This document shows positions 8,499-18,208 of a stretch of DNA of 59,304 nucleotides, piece by piece. The notes beneath the pieces were generated by a model. The model ran no database searches. It was given only the letters and a program-made list of their open reading frames with translations, and was not told the DNA's origin. Every line of letters starts with the position of its first letter. Positions within the stretch are counted from its first letter, which is position 1. A program made the translations under genes and the position numbers. Source of the stretch: Bacteroidales bacterium (GTDB taxonomy: Bacteria > Bacteroidota > Bacteroidia > Bacteroidales > UBA7960); contig SLCY01000008.1 of NCBI GenBank assembly GCA_007125585.1, positions 1-59,304 of the forward strand. The letters are read 5' to 3'.

Positions 8499-10322
8499 AT
8501 GGCCATAAACAAGACACATAAACATTGGGATACTTTGGGACCGCTGGTGCGCACCCTGCCGGACAAGCCGGGGGTGTACCAGTATTACGACCGGCATGGG
8601 AATGTGATCTATGTGGGCAAGGCAAAGAATTTGAGGAAACGGGTGGCCAGCTATTTTGGCAGGGAGAGGCACGACAGCAACCGGGTAAACCTGATGGTAC
8701 GTCGTGTTGCGGATATAAGGCACATCGTGGTGGATACGGAGCTGGATGCCTTGCTGCTGGAGAACAACCTCATCAAAAAATACCAGCCCCGGTACAATGT
8801 GCTTTTGAAAGACGACAAGACTTTCCCGTGGATATGTATAAAGAATGAGCCCTTCCCGAGAATCTTTTCTACACGCCATGTGGCGCGCGACGGCAGTAAA
8901 TATTTTGGTCCCTATGCCTCGGTACGGATGATGAATGCCTTGCTCGACCTGATCAGGCAGCTTTTCCAGTACCGCACATGCCGGCTGGACCTTTCTCCCC
9001 GCAATATCCGTTCCGGCAAATTCAGGCTCTGCCTGGAGTACCATCTGGGCAACTGCAAAGGCCCTTGCGAAGGGCTGCAGGACGAACAGGACTATCAAAA
9101 TACCATTGACCAGATTGAACATATACTCAGAGGCAATCTCGGAATGGTTGTGAAGGCGTTGAAGCGCCTGATGCATGAGCATGCCGGAGCGTATGCCTTT
9201 GAAAAGGCCGAAATGATCAGGGAGAAGGTTCAGCTGCTGGAAAAGTTCCAAAGCAAGTCCACCGTGGTGAACCCTTCGCTGAGCAATGTAGAGGTGTATT
9301 CGGTCCTCAGTGATCCCGACCATGGCTATGTGAATTATTTGCGGGTGGTGCATGGCGCCATTGTGCAATCACATACCCTGGAGATGAAGAAGCGGCTGGA
9401 CGAGTCGGATCTGGAGCTGCTGGAGATGGCCATCGCGGAGCTCAGACAGCGATTCCGCAGTGAAGCCCGTGAGGTGATCGTCCCCATAAAGCCTGAGACC
9501 GGCATCCCTGATGTACGCTTCGTGGTGCCGCGGCGCGGCGACAAGAAGAAGCTCCTGGAATTGTCGGAGCGCAATGCAAAGTACTATCGCCTGGAGAAGA
9601 AGAAGCGCCGGGAGCTTGTGGATCCAGGGCGACACGGCCGGCGGCTGATGCAACAGATAAAGAAAGACCTTCGCCTTGAAACCCTTCCGGAGCACATGGA
9701 ATGTTTTGATGTGAGCAACACCCATGGCAAGTCCATGGTGGCCGCAATGGTAGTGTTTCGCGAGGCGCGTCCCTCCAAAAAAGATTACCGCCACTTCAAT
9801 ATCATCACCGTGGATGGGCCCAACGACTATGCGGCCATGGAGGAGGCAGTATTCCGGCGCTACAAGCGACTTAAGGAGGAGCAACAGCCACTGCCCCAGC
9901 TGGTGGTTGTGGATGGCGGCAAGGGTCAACTGAGTGCTGCCATGAAGGCATTGGAGCGACTGGACTTGCGGAAAAAGATGGCCATCATCGGTATTGCCAA
10001 GCGGCTGGAAGAGATCTACTTCCCGGGCGACAGCATCCCGCTGTATATTGACAAGCAGTCGGAAACCCTCAAGGTCATCCAGCACATGCGCGACGAAGCC
10101 CACCGGTTCGGCATCAACCACCACCGTGTTCGTCGGGAAAAAGACAGCATGCAGTCAGAACTTTCACAGATCAAAGGCATCGGCCCTGCCACCGCACAGA
10201 CACTGTTGATAAAATTCCGTTCAGTGGCCGGCATCAGGAAAGCAACCTATGAAGAGTTGAAAGAGACCGTCGGCCCTGCGAAAGCCAGGACCCTGAAAGC
10301 CCATTTCACCCGGGACGAATGA
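8499..10322 (+). CDS. uvrC: Excinuclease ABC subunit C
   Basis: UvrC makes both incisions in nucleotide excision repair, together with UvrA and UvrB. The protein has 607 residues, the usual length. A GIY-YIG nuclease domain is near residues 20-100 (KPGVYQYYDRHGNVIYVGKA). A Cys-rich segment follows (CLEYHLGNCKGPCEG), then the UVR helices around 200-240. The RNase-H-like second nuclease carries FDVSNTHG, VVDGGKGQLSAA and HRFGINHHR. The C-terminal helix-hairpin-helix contains IKGIGPATAQTLL. The ATG at 8499 is preferred; an in-frame TTG at 8484 adds five residues. All expected domains are present, with no sign of damage. Confidence 0.95.
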   Translation: MAINKTHKHWDTLGPLVRTLPDKPGVYQYYDRHGNVIYVGKAKNLRKRVASYFGRERHDSNRVNLMVRRVADIRHIVVDTELDALLLENNLIKKYQPRYNVLLKDDKTFPWICIKNEPFPRIFSTRHVARDGSKYFGPYASVRMMNALLDLIRQLFQYRTCRLDLSPRNIRSGKFRLCLEYHLGNCKGPCEGLQDEQDYQNTIDQIEHILRGNLGMVVKALKRLMHEHAGAYAFEKAEMIREKVQLLEKFQSKSTVVNPSLSNVEVYSVLSDPDHGYVNYLRVVHGAIVQSHTLEMKKRLDESDLELLEMAIAELRQRFRSEAREVIVPIKPETGIPDVRFVVPRRGDKKKLLELSERNAKYYRLEKKKRRELVDPGRHGRRLMQQIKKDLRLETLPEHMECFDVSNTHGKSMVAAMVVFREARPSKKDYRHFNIITVDGPNDYAAMEEAVFRRYKRLKEEQQPLPQLVVVDGGKGQLSAAMKALERLDLRKKMAIIGIAKRLEEIYFPGDSIPLYIDKQSETLKVIQHMRDEAHRFGINHHRVRREKDSMQSELSQIKGIGPATAQTLLIKFRSVAGIRKATYEELKETVGPAKARTLKAHFTRDE

Positions 10323-10437
10323 CATGTTGTGTTTTTTGATGGCTGGCTAAAGGCATTGGCGGGCAGGAAGAACCACTGCGCTTTCACAAAAAAAAGTCCA
10401 TGTATATCTCTGCTGAAAAACCCTGAGTGGTTTTCAT

Positions 10438-10475
10438 CCGCCGGCATGTCAATTGAAAATTGTCGTGTATATTTG
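10438..10475 (+). promoter_or_regulatory. Promoter with palindromic element shared with the 13.8-kb promoter
   Basis: An 18-mer, TGTCAATTGAAAATTGTC (10447-10464), holds the inverted repeat CAATT-gaa-AATTG. Three bases later comes the -7 box TATATTTG (10468-10475). The same 18-mer, with the same spacing to a -7 box, lies on the opposite strand at 13804-13832. It is probably an operator for a shared regulator; the regulator is unknown. Confidence 0.6.
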
Positions 10476-10482
10476 CCGGCAT

Positions 10483-12261
10483 ATGATAACGAGATCCTGG
10501 CCCAGCCGTTTTCTCATCTGGCGGATGAGAAACATCAGTGAAAAACAGATGCTGGTGTTTCTTGCCGCATTGATCGGCATCCTGGCGGCCATTGCCGCCG
10601 TGGTGCTGAAAACCTCCGTGCATTACCTGGAGGGCTGGGTGCGGAGTGTCCCCGGTGCCCACCTGGGCAACTGGCTTTTCCTCGTGTTTCCTGTCATAGG
10701 CATCATGATCACGGTGTTTTATGTACGTCGTTTTGTAAAAGATGACATCAGCCATGGTGTTTCCAGGATATTGCATGCCATTTCACGCAACAAGGGGGTG
10801 ATGAAACTGCACAACACGTATTCGTCCATCATTGCCTGTACCTTTACCGGCGGGTTTGGCGGATCAGTTGGGATGGAGGCGCCCATCGTCTCAACGGGGG
10901 CAGCCATCGGGTCCAATGTGGCACGGTGGGCACGGCTTGGCTTCCGGCGCGTCAACCTGCTGATAGGCTGTGGCGCTGCAGCTGCCATCGCAGCGATTTT
11001 TAATGCCCCCATCGCCGGACTCATCTTCTCGCTGGAAGTGCTCCGCCTCGACCTGACCCTTACCTCGGTTATCCCCCTGCTGATCGCTACCGTGGTGGGC
11101 GCCATATTCTCATCCATCTTCCTTGGCGAAGGGGTGGAGTTCTATTTTACGTTGTCAGATCCATTCAATTATGGACATATCCCTTTTTATATCTTGCTGG
11201 GAGTTATTACCGGACTGGTATCCTTGTATTTTACCTGGATGAACGGCAGGGTGGAATCCGGGATCAGAAAGATTGGCCATCCTTACATGCGGGTAATGAT
11301 TGGCGGCACCATGCTGGGCATCCTCATATTCCTGTTCCCCCCGTTGTTTGGCGAAGGTTACTATACGATGCGAAGCATGCTCTCCGGCCAGCCGGAGCAG
11401 CTGCTGGAGAACAGCCTCTTCGGACATATGGTAGACACCACCGGACTGATCTTTGTGGGGTTCATGCTATTGGTATTGTTTTTCAAAGCCATCGCCACGT
11501 CCCTGACCCTGGGGGCCGGTGGGGTCGGCGGGGTCTTTGCACCCAGCCTCTTCATGGGGGGGATCACAGGCTTCATCGTTTCCCGGCTTACCAATCTTTT
11601 CAGCATGTGGAAGGTCTCTGAACACAACTTCTCACTCGTGGGGATGGCAGGCCTTATTGCAGGGGTGATCCATGCACCACTGACAGCCATCTTCCTCATC
11701 GCAGAGATCACCGGCGGGTATGAGCTGTTCATCCCGCTGATCCTGGTGTCTTCCATATCCTACATGACGGTGGTGTACTTCCAGCCCCACTCCATATATA
11801 CCAGGAAGCTGGCACAAAAAGGACAACTCATCACCCATCATAAGGACAAGACAGTCCTGACCCTGCTCAATGTGGAAAATGTACTCGAGACCAACTTCGA
11901 CAAGATGCACCCTGATGACACCCTTGGCGAGCTGGTCAGGGTGATCGCAAAAGCCAGCCGCAACATTTTCCCGGTCACCGACGAAGAAAACCACTTCCTG
12001 GGGTTGGTGCGTCTGGATGATGTGCGCGAGGTGATGTTCGACCACAGCCAGTATGAGACCCTGAAGGTCCATCAAATGATGATACAGCCCAGGGCCACTG
12101 TCCACTCCGGCGACAGCATGGACACGGTGATGCAGAAATTCAGGGATTCAGGCCTGTGGAACATGGCCGTGGTTGACGACGGGATCTATAAAGGATTCGT
12201 GTCGCGCGCCAATGTGTTCAATATCTACAGGAAGATGTTGCTGGAACTTACGGAGGAATAA
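10483..12261 (+). CDS. ClC-family chloride channel/transporter with two CBS domains
   Basis: The protein has 592 residues from the ATG at 10483. A longer frame with a TTG start at 10453 is rejected because the -7 box lies inside it; ATGs at 10525 or 10549 are alternatives because the box ends only 7 bases before 10483. Residues 20-430 form the ClC membrane domain: GGFGGSVGMEAPIV keeps the gating Glu of the usual GREGP motif, and GGVGGVFAPSLFMGG matches the GxFxP chloride-binding motif. The canonical GSGIP motif is not obvious (SHGVSRIL). Two cytoplasmic CBS domains follow (VENVLETNFDKMHPDDTLGE; VHQMMIQPRATVHSGDSMDT) and would sense nucleotides. The gating Glu suggests H+/Cl- exchange, but this is not certain. 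Confidence 0.88.
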   Translation: MITRSWPSRFLIWRMRNISEKQMLVFLAALIGILAAIAAVVLKTSVHYLEGWVRSVPGAHLGNWLFLVFPVIGIMITVFYVRRFVKDDISHGVSRILHAISRNKGVMKLHNTYSSIIACTFTGGFGGSVGMEAPIVSTGAAIGSNVARWARLGFRRVNLLIGCGAAAAIAAIFNAPIAGLIFSLEVLRLDLTLTSVIPLLIATVVGAIFSSIFLGEGVEFYFTLSDPFNYGHIPFYILLGVITGLVSLYFTWMNGRVESGIRKIGHPYMRVMIGGTMLGILIFLFPPLFGEGYYTMRSMLSGQPEQLLENSLFGHMVDTTGLIFVGFMLLVLFFKAIATSLTLGAGGVGGVFAPSLFMGGITGFIVSRLTNLFSMWKVSEHNFSLVGMAGLIAGVIHAPLTAIFLIAEITGGYELFIPLILVSSISYMTVVYFQPHSIYTRKLAQKGQLITHHKDKTVLTLLNVENVLETNFDKMHPDDTLGELVRVIAKASRNIFPVTDEENHFLGLVRLDDVREVMFDHSQYETLKVHQMMIQPRATVHSGDSMDTVMQKFRDSGLWNMAVVDDGIYKGFVSRANVFNIYRKMLLELTEE

Positions 12262-12312
12262 AGATCAACAAACCAGGAATTCAACAGGCTTCAATGGCAC
12301 AACAGTCACCAA

Positions 12313-13248
12313 TCAAATAACATGAAAGACCACCTTCCCCCTGACCCTCTCTGTTTCGATAAGTTCGTGGGCTTTTGGGCCCTCTGACAGCAGAAAACTC
12401 TGCTGTACGTAAGGCCGGACAAGTCCCCGTGTCATCATGTCGGCAATGATCGCCAGATCATCACCGGAAGCTTTTACCAGGATAAAATCTGCTTTTTTCT
12501 TTCGTATGAAGTTAAAGGTCCTGTGGAGGAGCAACCCCCTGTTGGGTACTGTGGTGATGTATGTCCCGTCTTTTTTCAGTATTCGTCTGCACCTCCGGTA
12601 CGAACTTTTTGCAACGGCATCAAACACTGTGTTAAAGCGCATCTTTATTTTGGTGAAATCCTCTTCGGTATAGTCTATCACCTTGTCGGCACCCAGGCTG
12701 TAAACAAAGTCCTGGTTGCGGGCGCTGGACACTGCCGTCACATTGGCCCCCATGGCTTTGGCGATCTGGACGGCAAAAGATCCTACACCGCCGGAAGCAC
12801 CGTTGACAAGAAGGTGGTCGCCTTCCCTGACCCTCCCGCTCTTTTCAAAAGCCTGCAAAGCCGTCAGCGCAGCAAGAGGGGTGGCAGCAGCTTCTTTCAT
12901 GGTGACACCCTCGGGAACATGGCACAGCAAGGCCTCCTTTACCGTGACAAATTCGGCATAACCACCACCGCTGAAAGGAAGCATGGCAAATACCTTGTCG
13001 CCGGGATTGAAATTTGATTTCTTCCCGGACTGTTCTACAACCCCGGCAATGTCAAAGCCCGGTATGAACGGGAACTTTCGCCTGTAAACCCATTTCATCG
13101 AACCACTCCGTATCTTGTAGTCCACCGGATTGATGCCCGCCGCATGGATGCGGACCAGGACTTCGCCGCGATGCGGCATCGGGAGTGCAGTCTCTATAAG
13201 CTGCAACTGCCCGGGACCGCCATATTGCTTTATTGCCAATGCTTTCAT
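12313..13248 (-). CDS. NAD(P)H quinone-oxidoreductase-like MDR alcohol dehydrogenase
   Basis: The protein has 311 residues, typical for the zinc-free quinone oxidoreductase branch of the medium-chain dehydrogenase superfamily. The N-terminal catalytic GroES-like domain contains EVLVRIHAAGINPVDYKIRSG and FPFIPGFDIAGVV. The Rossmann domain has LLVNGASGGVGSFAVQIAKA, which binds NADPH. A second motif, VFDAVAKSSYRRC, follows. The zinc-ligand cysteines of true alcohol dehydrogenases are absent. It probably reduces quinones or alpha,beta-unsaturated carbonyl compounds; the physiological substrate is unknown. It ends convergently with the ClC gene and starts 45 bases after the cohesin-like gene, so the two may be cotranscribed. 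Confidence 0.85.
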   Translation of the reverse strand: MKALAIKQYGGPGQLQLIETALPMPHRGEVLVRIHAAGINPVDYKIRSGSMKWVYRRKFPFIPGFDIAGVVEQSGKKSNFNPGDKVFAMLPFSGGGYAEFVTVKEALLCHVPEGVTMKEAAATPLAALTALQAFEKSGRVREGDHLLVNGASGGVGSFAVQIAKAMGANVTAVSSARNQDFVYSLGADKVIDYTEEDFTKIKMRFNTVFDAVAKSSYRRCRRILKKDGTYITTVPNRGLLLHRTFNFIRKKKADFILVKASGDDLAIIADMMTRGLVRPYVQQSFLLSEGPKAHELIETERVRGKVVFHVI

Positions 13249-13293
13249 GTCATTCGTTTTTTGCTTGACGCAGATAATTGATATTACAGGACA

Positions 13294-13764
13294 TCAGGGA
13301 GGTGTGAGTGTGATCCCCGCATCAATGGTTGATGTAAGAATGTTTCGGGCACTGACATTCCCTATAACGGCATTGTCTGCCGACAGACTCAGGTTCACCG
13401 GTACCCGGGGACTTATCACATCAAAGGAAGCAATAATACCATCATGGCCGGCAAATGGCTTGCTTTGCATGGATACGCTGAGCATCCTTGCCACATTCCC
13501 TTCCCTTATCCCAAAGGTAAAGTAATGTCCATCATCCCTGTAAAGCTGTTCGGAACCCTCCACATATTGAAAGTCTGCCGGGAGCGGTATGTCCAGGTTG
13601 AACCCGATGAAATCCTCTTCATTGATGATCTCCAGCTTGATGGTGATGGTATCACCTGCCTGCGCTTCAACATCATGGAGCTTCATGATGTTGCCGCCCG
13701 CCAGGCTGTAACCGGCAGTCAGCCACAAAATAACGAGAACTGAAACCAATCGCCAGTATAACAT
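13294..13764 (-). CDS. Small exported cohesin-like protein
   Basis: The protein has 156 residues from the ATG at 13764 (MLYWRLVSVLVILWLTAGYS..., a good signal peptide). Longer frames starting at 13803 or 13833 are open, but a -7 promoter box lies at 13804-13811, so transcription should begin inside them. The mature part is a single cohesin-like beta sandwich: QAGDTITIKLEIINEEDFIG, FNLDIPLPADFQYV, and a final segment with ISPRVPVNLSLSADNAVIGN. No dockerin, sorting tail or catalytic motif is present. It is probably periplasmic or secreted. Its promoter is nearly the same as that of the ClC gene 3.3 kb away. The function is not recognised. Confidence 0.6.
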   Translation of the reverse strand: MLYWRLVSVLVILWLTAGYSLAGGNIMKLHDVEAQAGDTITIKLEIINEEDFIGFNLDIPLPADFQYVEGSEQLYRDDGHYFTFGIREGNVARMLSVSMQSKPFAGHDGIIASFDVISPRVPVNLSLSADNAVIGNVSARNILTSTIDAGITLTPP

Positions 13765-13803
13765 ACGCCCCGGTTTTATGAATGTTGGAATGGTTTTGAT
13801 CAT

Positions 13804-13841
13804 CAAAGATACATGACAATTTTCAATTGACACACCGGCGA
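13804..13841 (-). promoter_or_regulatory. Promoter with palindromic element, inverted copy of the 10.4-kb element
   Basis: On the minus strand TGTCAATTGAAAATTGTC (13832-13815) is followed after 3 bases by TATCTTTG (13811-13804). The 37-bp stretch beginning CGCCGG agrees with 10439-10475 at 33 positions. It should drive the cohesin-like gene and possibly the MDR gene. Confidence 0.6.
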
Positions 13842-13855
13842 ATGAAAAACCCCGA

Positions 13856-16540
13856 TCAATAGTTCTTCTCAGGATACTGATCTTCCCACCATTCGGGCTG
13901 GTCTTTCAGGTGTTTGTCCCACCAGGCCATGATGGCATTGTGCCATTGGAGACGTTTGTTGTATGTCAGGATGTGGTGATTCTCCCCTTCTACAAGGATG
14001 AGCTCGGTGGGCCTGCCCAGGAGCTTCAGGGCAGTATACATCTGGATGCTTTCTCCCGGGGGCACATTGGTGTCGCTGTCGCCGGTAAGTAACAGAAGGG
14101 GTGTGTTTATTTTGTCAGCCCGGTACAGGGGACTTTGCCCCACGTATATTTCAGGGCTGTTCCAGGGAAAGCTGTTTGCTGTGGCTTCGGCACTGTAAGC
14201 ATAGCCAGAGTACCCCTCGCCCCAGTAAGAGGCAATGTTGCTGATGCCTGCATGGGAAAAGGCGGCTGCAAAGATATCGGTGTGTGTCAGCAGAAGCATT
14301 GTCATAAAACCGCCATAGGATGCACCTGCAACACCCACCCGGCCGGGATCGGCAAAGGGATGTTCCTCCAGGAATTGCCGGGTCCCTTCAATGATCTCGT
14401 CGGCAACCGTCTTGCCCCAGTTGTTTACATGGGCTGCAGAGAACTCCTGCCCGAAGCCCGTGGCACCGCTTGGCTGAAGCACATAGACAACGTAGCCGTT
14501 GCCGGCCCAGAGGTTGAAAGGATAACGGCCACCAAAGGTGCGGCTTACCGGATTGGTCCCCCCATACTGGTATACGATAACGGGATACTTCCTTTCCGGA
14601 TCGAAGTCCGGCGGCAGGTAATATCTGCCTTTGACAACTGCCCCTGTGGAAGCAGTGAAGTCCCAGTCGTTTACCTCTCCAAAGGCCACATGGCGATAGC
14701 GTTCCGCATCCGGATCTTTCAATACGGTATGGCTGTCGTTACGCATGTCCAATCGGTATGCTTTCGGGGGTGCGTTCACCTCATTGCCGATATAGGCAGC
14801 TATCCGGGCATTGGAAGCATAATAAATATTGGAGAGGAAGTCCGTTCCGGTGTCGATCTTCTCGTATCGCTCACGCCGTATATTATAGCGGAAAAGCCGC
14901 CTGTAGTCTTCTTCACCGGCAAGGATGTAGATGTGATTGTCGGGTGCGTGCCAGTGCACCGAAACAACAGACGGATCGAAGCCATAGGTGATGGGATTGA
15001 CAGAACCGTCTGCCAGGGAGTAGATGTAGGCCTGCGTGTCGTAATTGTTGGCGATCATCCCTTCAGGGATGTTTTCTCCAATACGTCCGAACGCAGAAGG
15101 GCCTCCGGTGGCCAGGAGATACTGGCCATCGGGTGAAAAGCGCGTGCTTATGCTCCATCTCTTGTCGGCCAGCAGGCTGTCCGTTTCCAGGCTTTGCATG
15201 TCCATGACAAACAGGTCTTGTTTGTAATAAGGCCGCTCCAGGTAATCGGGCCGCGACTGGCTGAAGACCATCTGCCGTCCATCCGGACTGATGTCGTGTA
15301 GGCTGGTGCTGAGGTTCCCGAATGTGAGGCGCGTCCTGACGCCGGAGGTTACGTCGAGCTTGTACAGGAAGCTGCGGTGCCGGTGGTGTGCTCTCCGGTC
15401 GAGCAAGCCCAGTATGTGACGCATGCTGTCATCGTTGCCGCTGCCTCCCTCCCTGATGGTGTAAACAAGATAGACCTCATCCGGCGACCATCGCAACCCG
15501 GCAAAATCTTCAATATCTTCCATCAAAACCCTCTTTTCCCCGGATTCCATATGGTGCCAGTGCACCGTGGTGCGGCCATCCTGGACGGTGGTGTATGATA
15601 CGGCATTCGTAGCAGGCAGCCACGTAAGGCGCGATATGCCGGCATGGCGGAATGAATGTACCAGTGCGTTGTCGGAAAAACGATGAATGTCGGTCCAGGT
15701 CTCTGAGCGGTCAGACGGCGGCAGGGAGCGTCTGTAGCTGACAGCGTACATGCTGCCGTCAGGCGAGGGGCGCACACCGGTCACCTTTATGCCATCCATA
15801 AAGTGCAGTATGTCCTTTATCGTTTCCGGGGTGGTTACAGGATGAACATCGGTGGCCGCAAAAGGCTCATCCACCGTGATGCTGCCCATCATCTCCCAGT
15901 CCAGCCCCTCTTCCGGAGGGCACAATGCTTTAACCACCAGCAGATGTGTCCCCCGCGGCAACTGCATCGAATGCCGCACATGCCCATAACGACCGCGTTC
16001 ATCGGCCCGCAGGTCCTCCGCCTCCTCACCCGCCGGCTCTTCGACACCCTCGCCCTCTACCTCACCATTTTCTTCACCTGTCAACCCCTCAATGGTCGAC
16101 TTTGTACCGATCTTTTCGCCATTCAGCCAGGCTTCAAACATATAGGGGCTCTTCAGCTCCAGCTGTGCCCCGATCCAGCGATCTGTGCGAATGTAAACAG
16201 CCAGGTAAGCCACCTCCGGACTCTCACCGGGCCCCTCCGTGATCATTACATAGCCCCCAGCATCGGTGGTTAGTGAGGCCCAACGGGTGCTCACACCGTT
16301 TAACCAGTTTAGCTCCTTTCCCTCTTCAGGATAATAACCCTTCAGGTCAATATGGTCGAACAACAACAACTGGCGGTTGGAGAATGTGTTCCCTTCAACG
16401 TCCGGTGTATCATGAAATGCAGGGTAGTTGACCTCCAGCGGAGGGGTTGTCAGCCAGCCGGAAATAACGACCGTGTCGGAAGCAGCCAGCAAACAGGGAA
16501 TGACGAGTGCAAAAAGAAAAATAATGCTGTTTTTTTTCAT
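13856..16540 (-). CDS. Exported S9-family serine peptidase (prolyl oligopeptidase / dipeptidyl aminopeptidase type)
   Basis: The protein has 894 residues. Residues 1-20 are a signal peptide. A beta-rich N-terminal region contains an acidic insert near residues 170-185 (EVEGEGVEEPAGEEAEDL). The middle holds a WD40/beta-propeller-like domain with repeats such as LRWSPDEVYLVYT, ISPDGRQMVF and FSPDGQYLLAT. The C-terminal alpha/beta-hydrolase domain has the Ser nucleophile in GASYGG (Ser741), Asp in GDSDTNVP (about 823) and His in GENHH (about 855), so the triad is complete. It should cleave peptides in the periplasm or outside the cell, releasing dipeptides or cutting after Pro-type residues. The exact specificity cannot be read. 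It faces glyA across a long divergent region. Confidence 0.9.
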   Translation of the reverse strand: MKKNSIIFLFALVIPCLLAASDTVVISGWLTTPPLEVNYPAFHDTPDVEGNTFSNRQLLLFDHIDLKGYYPEEGKELNWLNGVSTRWASLTTDAGGYVMITEGPGESPEVAYLAVYIRTDRWIGAQLELKSPYMFEAWLNGEKIGTKSTIEGLTGEENGEVEGEGVEEPAGEEAEDLRADERGRYGHVRHSMQLPRGTHLLVVKALCPPEEGLDWEMMGSITVDEPFAATDVHPVTTPETIKDILHFMDGIKVTGVRPSPDGSMYAVSYRRSLPPSDRSETWTDIHRFSDNALVHSFRHAGISRLTWLPATNAVSYTTVQDGRTTVHWHHMESGEKRVLMEDIEDFAGLRWSPDEVYLVYTIREGGSGNDDSMRHILGLLDRRAHHRHRSFLYKLDVTSGVRTRLTFGNLSTSLHDISPDGRQMVFSQSRPDYLERPYYKQDLFVMDMQSLETDSLLADKRWSISTRFSPDGQYLLATGGPSAFGRIGENIPEGMIANNYDTQAYIYSLADGSVNPITYGFDPSVVSVHWHAPDNHIYILAGEEDYRRLFRYNIRRERYEKIDTGTDFLSNIYYASNARIAAYIGNEVNAPPKAYRLDMRNDSHTVLKDPDAERYRHVAFGEVNDWDFTASTGAVVKGRYYLPPDFDPERKYPVIVYQYGGTNPVSRTFGGRYPFNLWAGNGYVVYVLQPSGATGFGQEFSAAHVNNWGKTVADEIIEGTRQFLEEHPFADPGRVGVAGASYGGFMTMLLLTHTDIFAAAFSHAGISNIASYWGEGYSGYAYSAEATANSFPWNSPEIYVGQSPLYRADKINTPLLLLTGDSDTNVPPGESIQMYTALKLLGRPTELILVEGENHHILTYNKRLQWHNAIMAWWDKHLKDQPEWWEDQYPEKNY

Positions 16541-16927
16541 ATGTGTATAATTTTTATATTTCGGTCACATGGAGCTCACCATGCGATGGTCATCCGTCTG
16601 TGTGACCATCAAGGGTCTCGGGCGGTTCATCTGTTTATACTTACGTTGTTCTTTGTATTTCAATCCCTTGTGTGTTGTTCAGGGTTTTTGATTTAATTGT
16701 GATGACGGAAAACCGAAGACATTCATCCTTCTTTGGGCTTTCATCAGAAACATCAGACCGGTTACCCGGCAATATTTCCGGACGGTAAATATAGTATTTT
16801 TCATGTGAAGTTAGGATGGCAGCAGTTGTTAAATAAATTGTATTTTTGGCTTTTATCATTGCCGGTTTTCTGGGTTTGATCATCTTTTTGCGTGCACTTA
16901 ATCAATCACAAAAAACACTTCATAAAC
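16541..16927. promoter_or_regulatory. Divergent region between the S9 peptidase and glyA genes
   Basis: No gene is seen in these 387 bases. On the glyA side a -7 box TATTTTTG lies at 16841-16848, 79 bases before the glyA ATG. A perfect inverted repeat, GATGGTCA (16585-16592) and TGACCATC (16603-16610) with a 10-nt loop, lies near the peptidase start and could be an operator or RNA hairpin. Next to it is the shorter repeat CATGG-agctca-CCATG. No recognisable riboswitch was found. Confidence 0.5.
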
Positions 16928-18208
16928 ATGAAAAAGGACCATGTCGTATTTGATCTGATAGAACAGGAACGCAAGCGGCAGCTTCACGGGGTGGAGCTGA
17001 TCGCTTCGGAAAATTTTGCCAGTGAGCAGGTGATGGCTGCCATGGGCAGTGTGATGACCAATAAATATGCAGAGGGATATCCTGGTCGCCGTTATTATGG
17101 GGGCTGCCAGATTGTTGACCAGACGGAGCAGTTGGCCATTGACAGGGTCAGGCAGCTGTTTGGGGCAGAGTGGGCCAACGTGCAGCCGCATAGTGGTGCG
17201 CAGGCCAATGCCGCTGTTTTCCTGGCATGCCTGAAACCCGGCGACACCTTTATGGGGCTGGACCTGAGTCATGGTGGCCATTTGTCGCATGGGGCCCCTG
17301 TGAACCTGTCGGGCATTCTGTATCGTCCTGTGGCCTATTCTGTGACCGAAGAGGCCGGGACCATTGATTATGATGAGATGGAGCGTGTGGCCATGAAAGA
17401 AAAGCCGAAGATGATCATCGCCGGCGCGTCGGCTTATCCTCGCGACTGGGACTATGCCCGTATGCGTGAAGTCGCTGACAAGGTGGGGGCCTTGTTGTTG
17501 GCCGATATTGCCCATCCGGCGGGACTGATTGCTGCCGGGCTGCTCAACGATCCCCTGCCGCATTGCCATATCATCACCACCACAACCCATAAGACGCTGC
17601 GGGGCCCGCGCGGCGGACTGATACTGATTGGGAAGGATTTTGAAAACCCATGGGGCCTGACCACACCCAAAGGCAAGGTGAAGATGATGTCGGCCGTGCT
17701 GGATAGCGCTGTTTTCCCAGGCACACAGGGTGGACCCCTGGAGCATATTATCGCCGCCAAAGCAGTGGCCTTCGGAGAAGCACTGGAGCCATCTTTCAAA
17801 GAATATGGCATCCAGGTGATGAAAAATGCCCAGACCATGGCAAAGGCTTTTGTTGATAAAGGATACCACGTAACGTCAGGGGGCACCGATAACCACCTTA
17901 TGCTCATCGACCTGCGTTCGAAATTCCCGGAGATCACCGGCAAAAAGGTTGAAAACATACTGGTGGAAGCAGATATCACGATCAACAAAAACATGGTGCC
18001 CTTCGACAGCCGGTCACCTTTCCAAACCTCAGGCATCCGGCTCGGAACACCGGCCGTAACGACCCGTGGACTGAAGGAGGAGCACATGGGGCAAATTGTA
18101 GATCTCATTGATGAAGTGATATCCAATATTGACGACGAACAGGTGATCGCAAGCGTCAGGAAAAAGGTCAATGCCCTGATGGGAGCATTTCCGCTGTTTG
18201 CGTGGTAG
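16928..18208 (+). CDS. glyA: Serine hydroxymethyltransferase
   Basis: This PLP enzyme interconverts serine and glycine with tetrahydrofolate and supplies one-carbon units in the cytoplasm. The protein has 426 residues, the normal size. Motifs are [13 protein letters not shown] near the N-terminus, [13 protein letters not shown], the PLP region [15 protein letters not shown], and the PLP-binding lysine in [11 protein letters not shown] (Lys222). The ATG at 16928 ([15 protein letters not shown]) matches other SHMTs; an upstream GTG at 16892 would add 12 unsupported residues. It is transcribed from the -7 box at 16841-16848. Confidence 0.95.
   Translation: MKKDHVVFDLIEQERKRQLHGVELIASENFASEQVMAAMGSVMTNKYAEGYPGRRYYGGCQIVDQTEQLAIDRVRQLFGAEWANVQPHSGAQANAAVFLACLKPGDTFMGLDLSHGGHLSHGAPVNLSGILYRPVAYSVTEEAGTIDYDEMERVAMKEKPKMIIAGASAYPRDWDYARMREVADKVGALLLADIAHPAGLIAAGLLNDPLPHCHIITTTTHKTLRGPRGGLILIGKDFENPWGLTTPKGKVKMMSAVLDSAVFPGTQGGPLEHIIAAKAVAFGEALEPSFKEYGIQVMKNAQTMAKAFVDKGYHVTSGGTDNHLMLIDLRSKFPEITGKKVENILVEADITINKNMVPFDSRSPFQTSGIRLGTPAVTTRGLKEEHMGQIVDLIDEVISNIDDEQVIASVRKKVNALMGAFPLFAW

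Noticed and set aside
14135-15136. Plus-strand open frame of 333 codons
   Set aside because: Antisense to the S9 peptidase gene, whose catalytic triad lies on the minus strand.
16898-17869. Minus-strand open frame of 323 codons
   Set aside because: Antisense to glyA, which is unmistakable on the plus strand.
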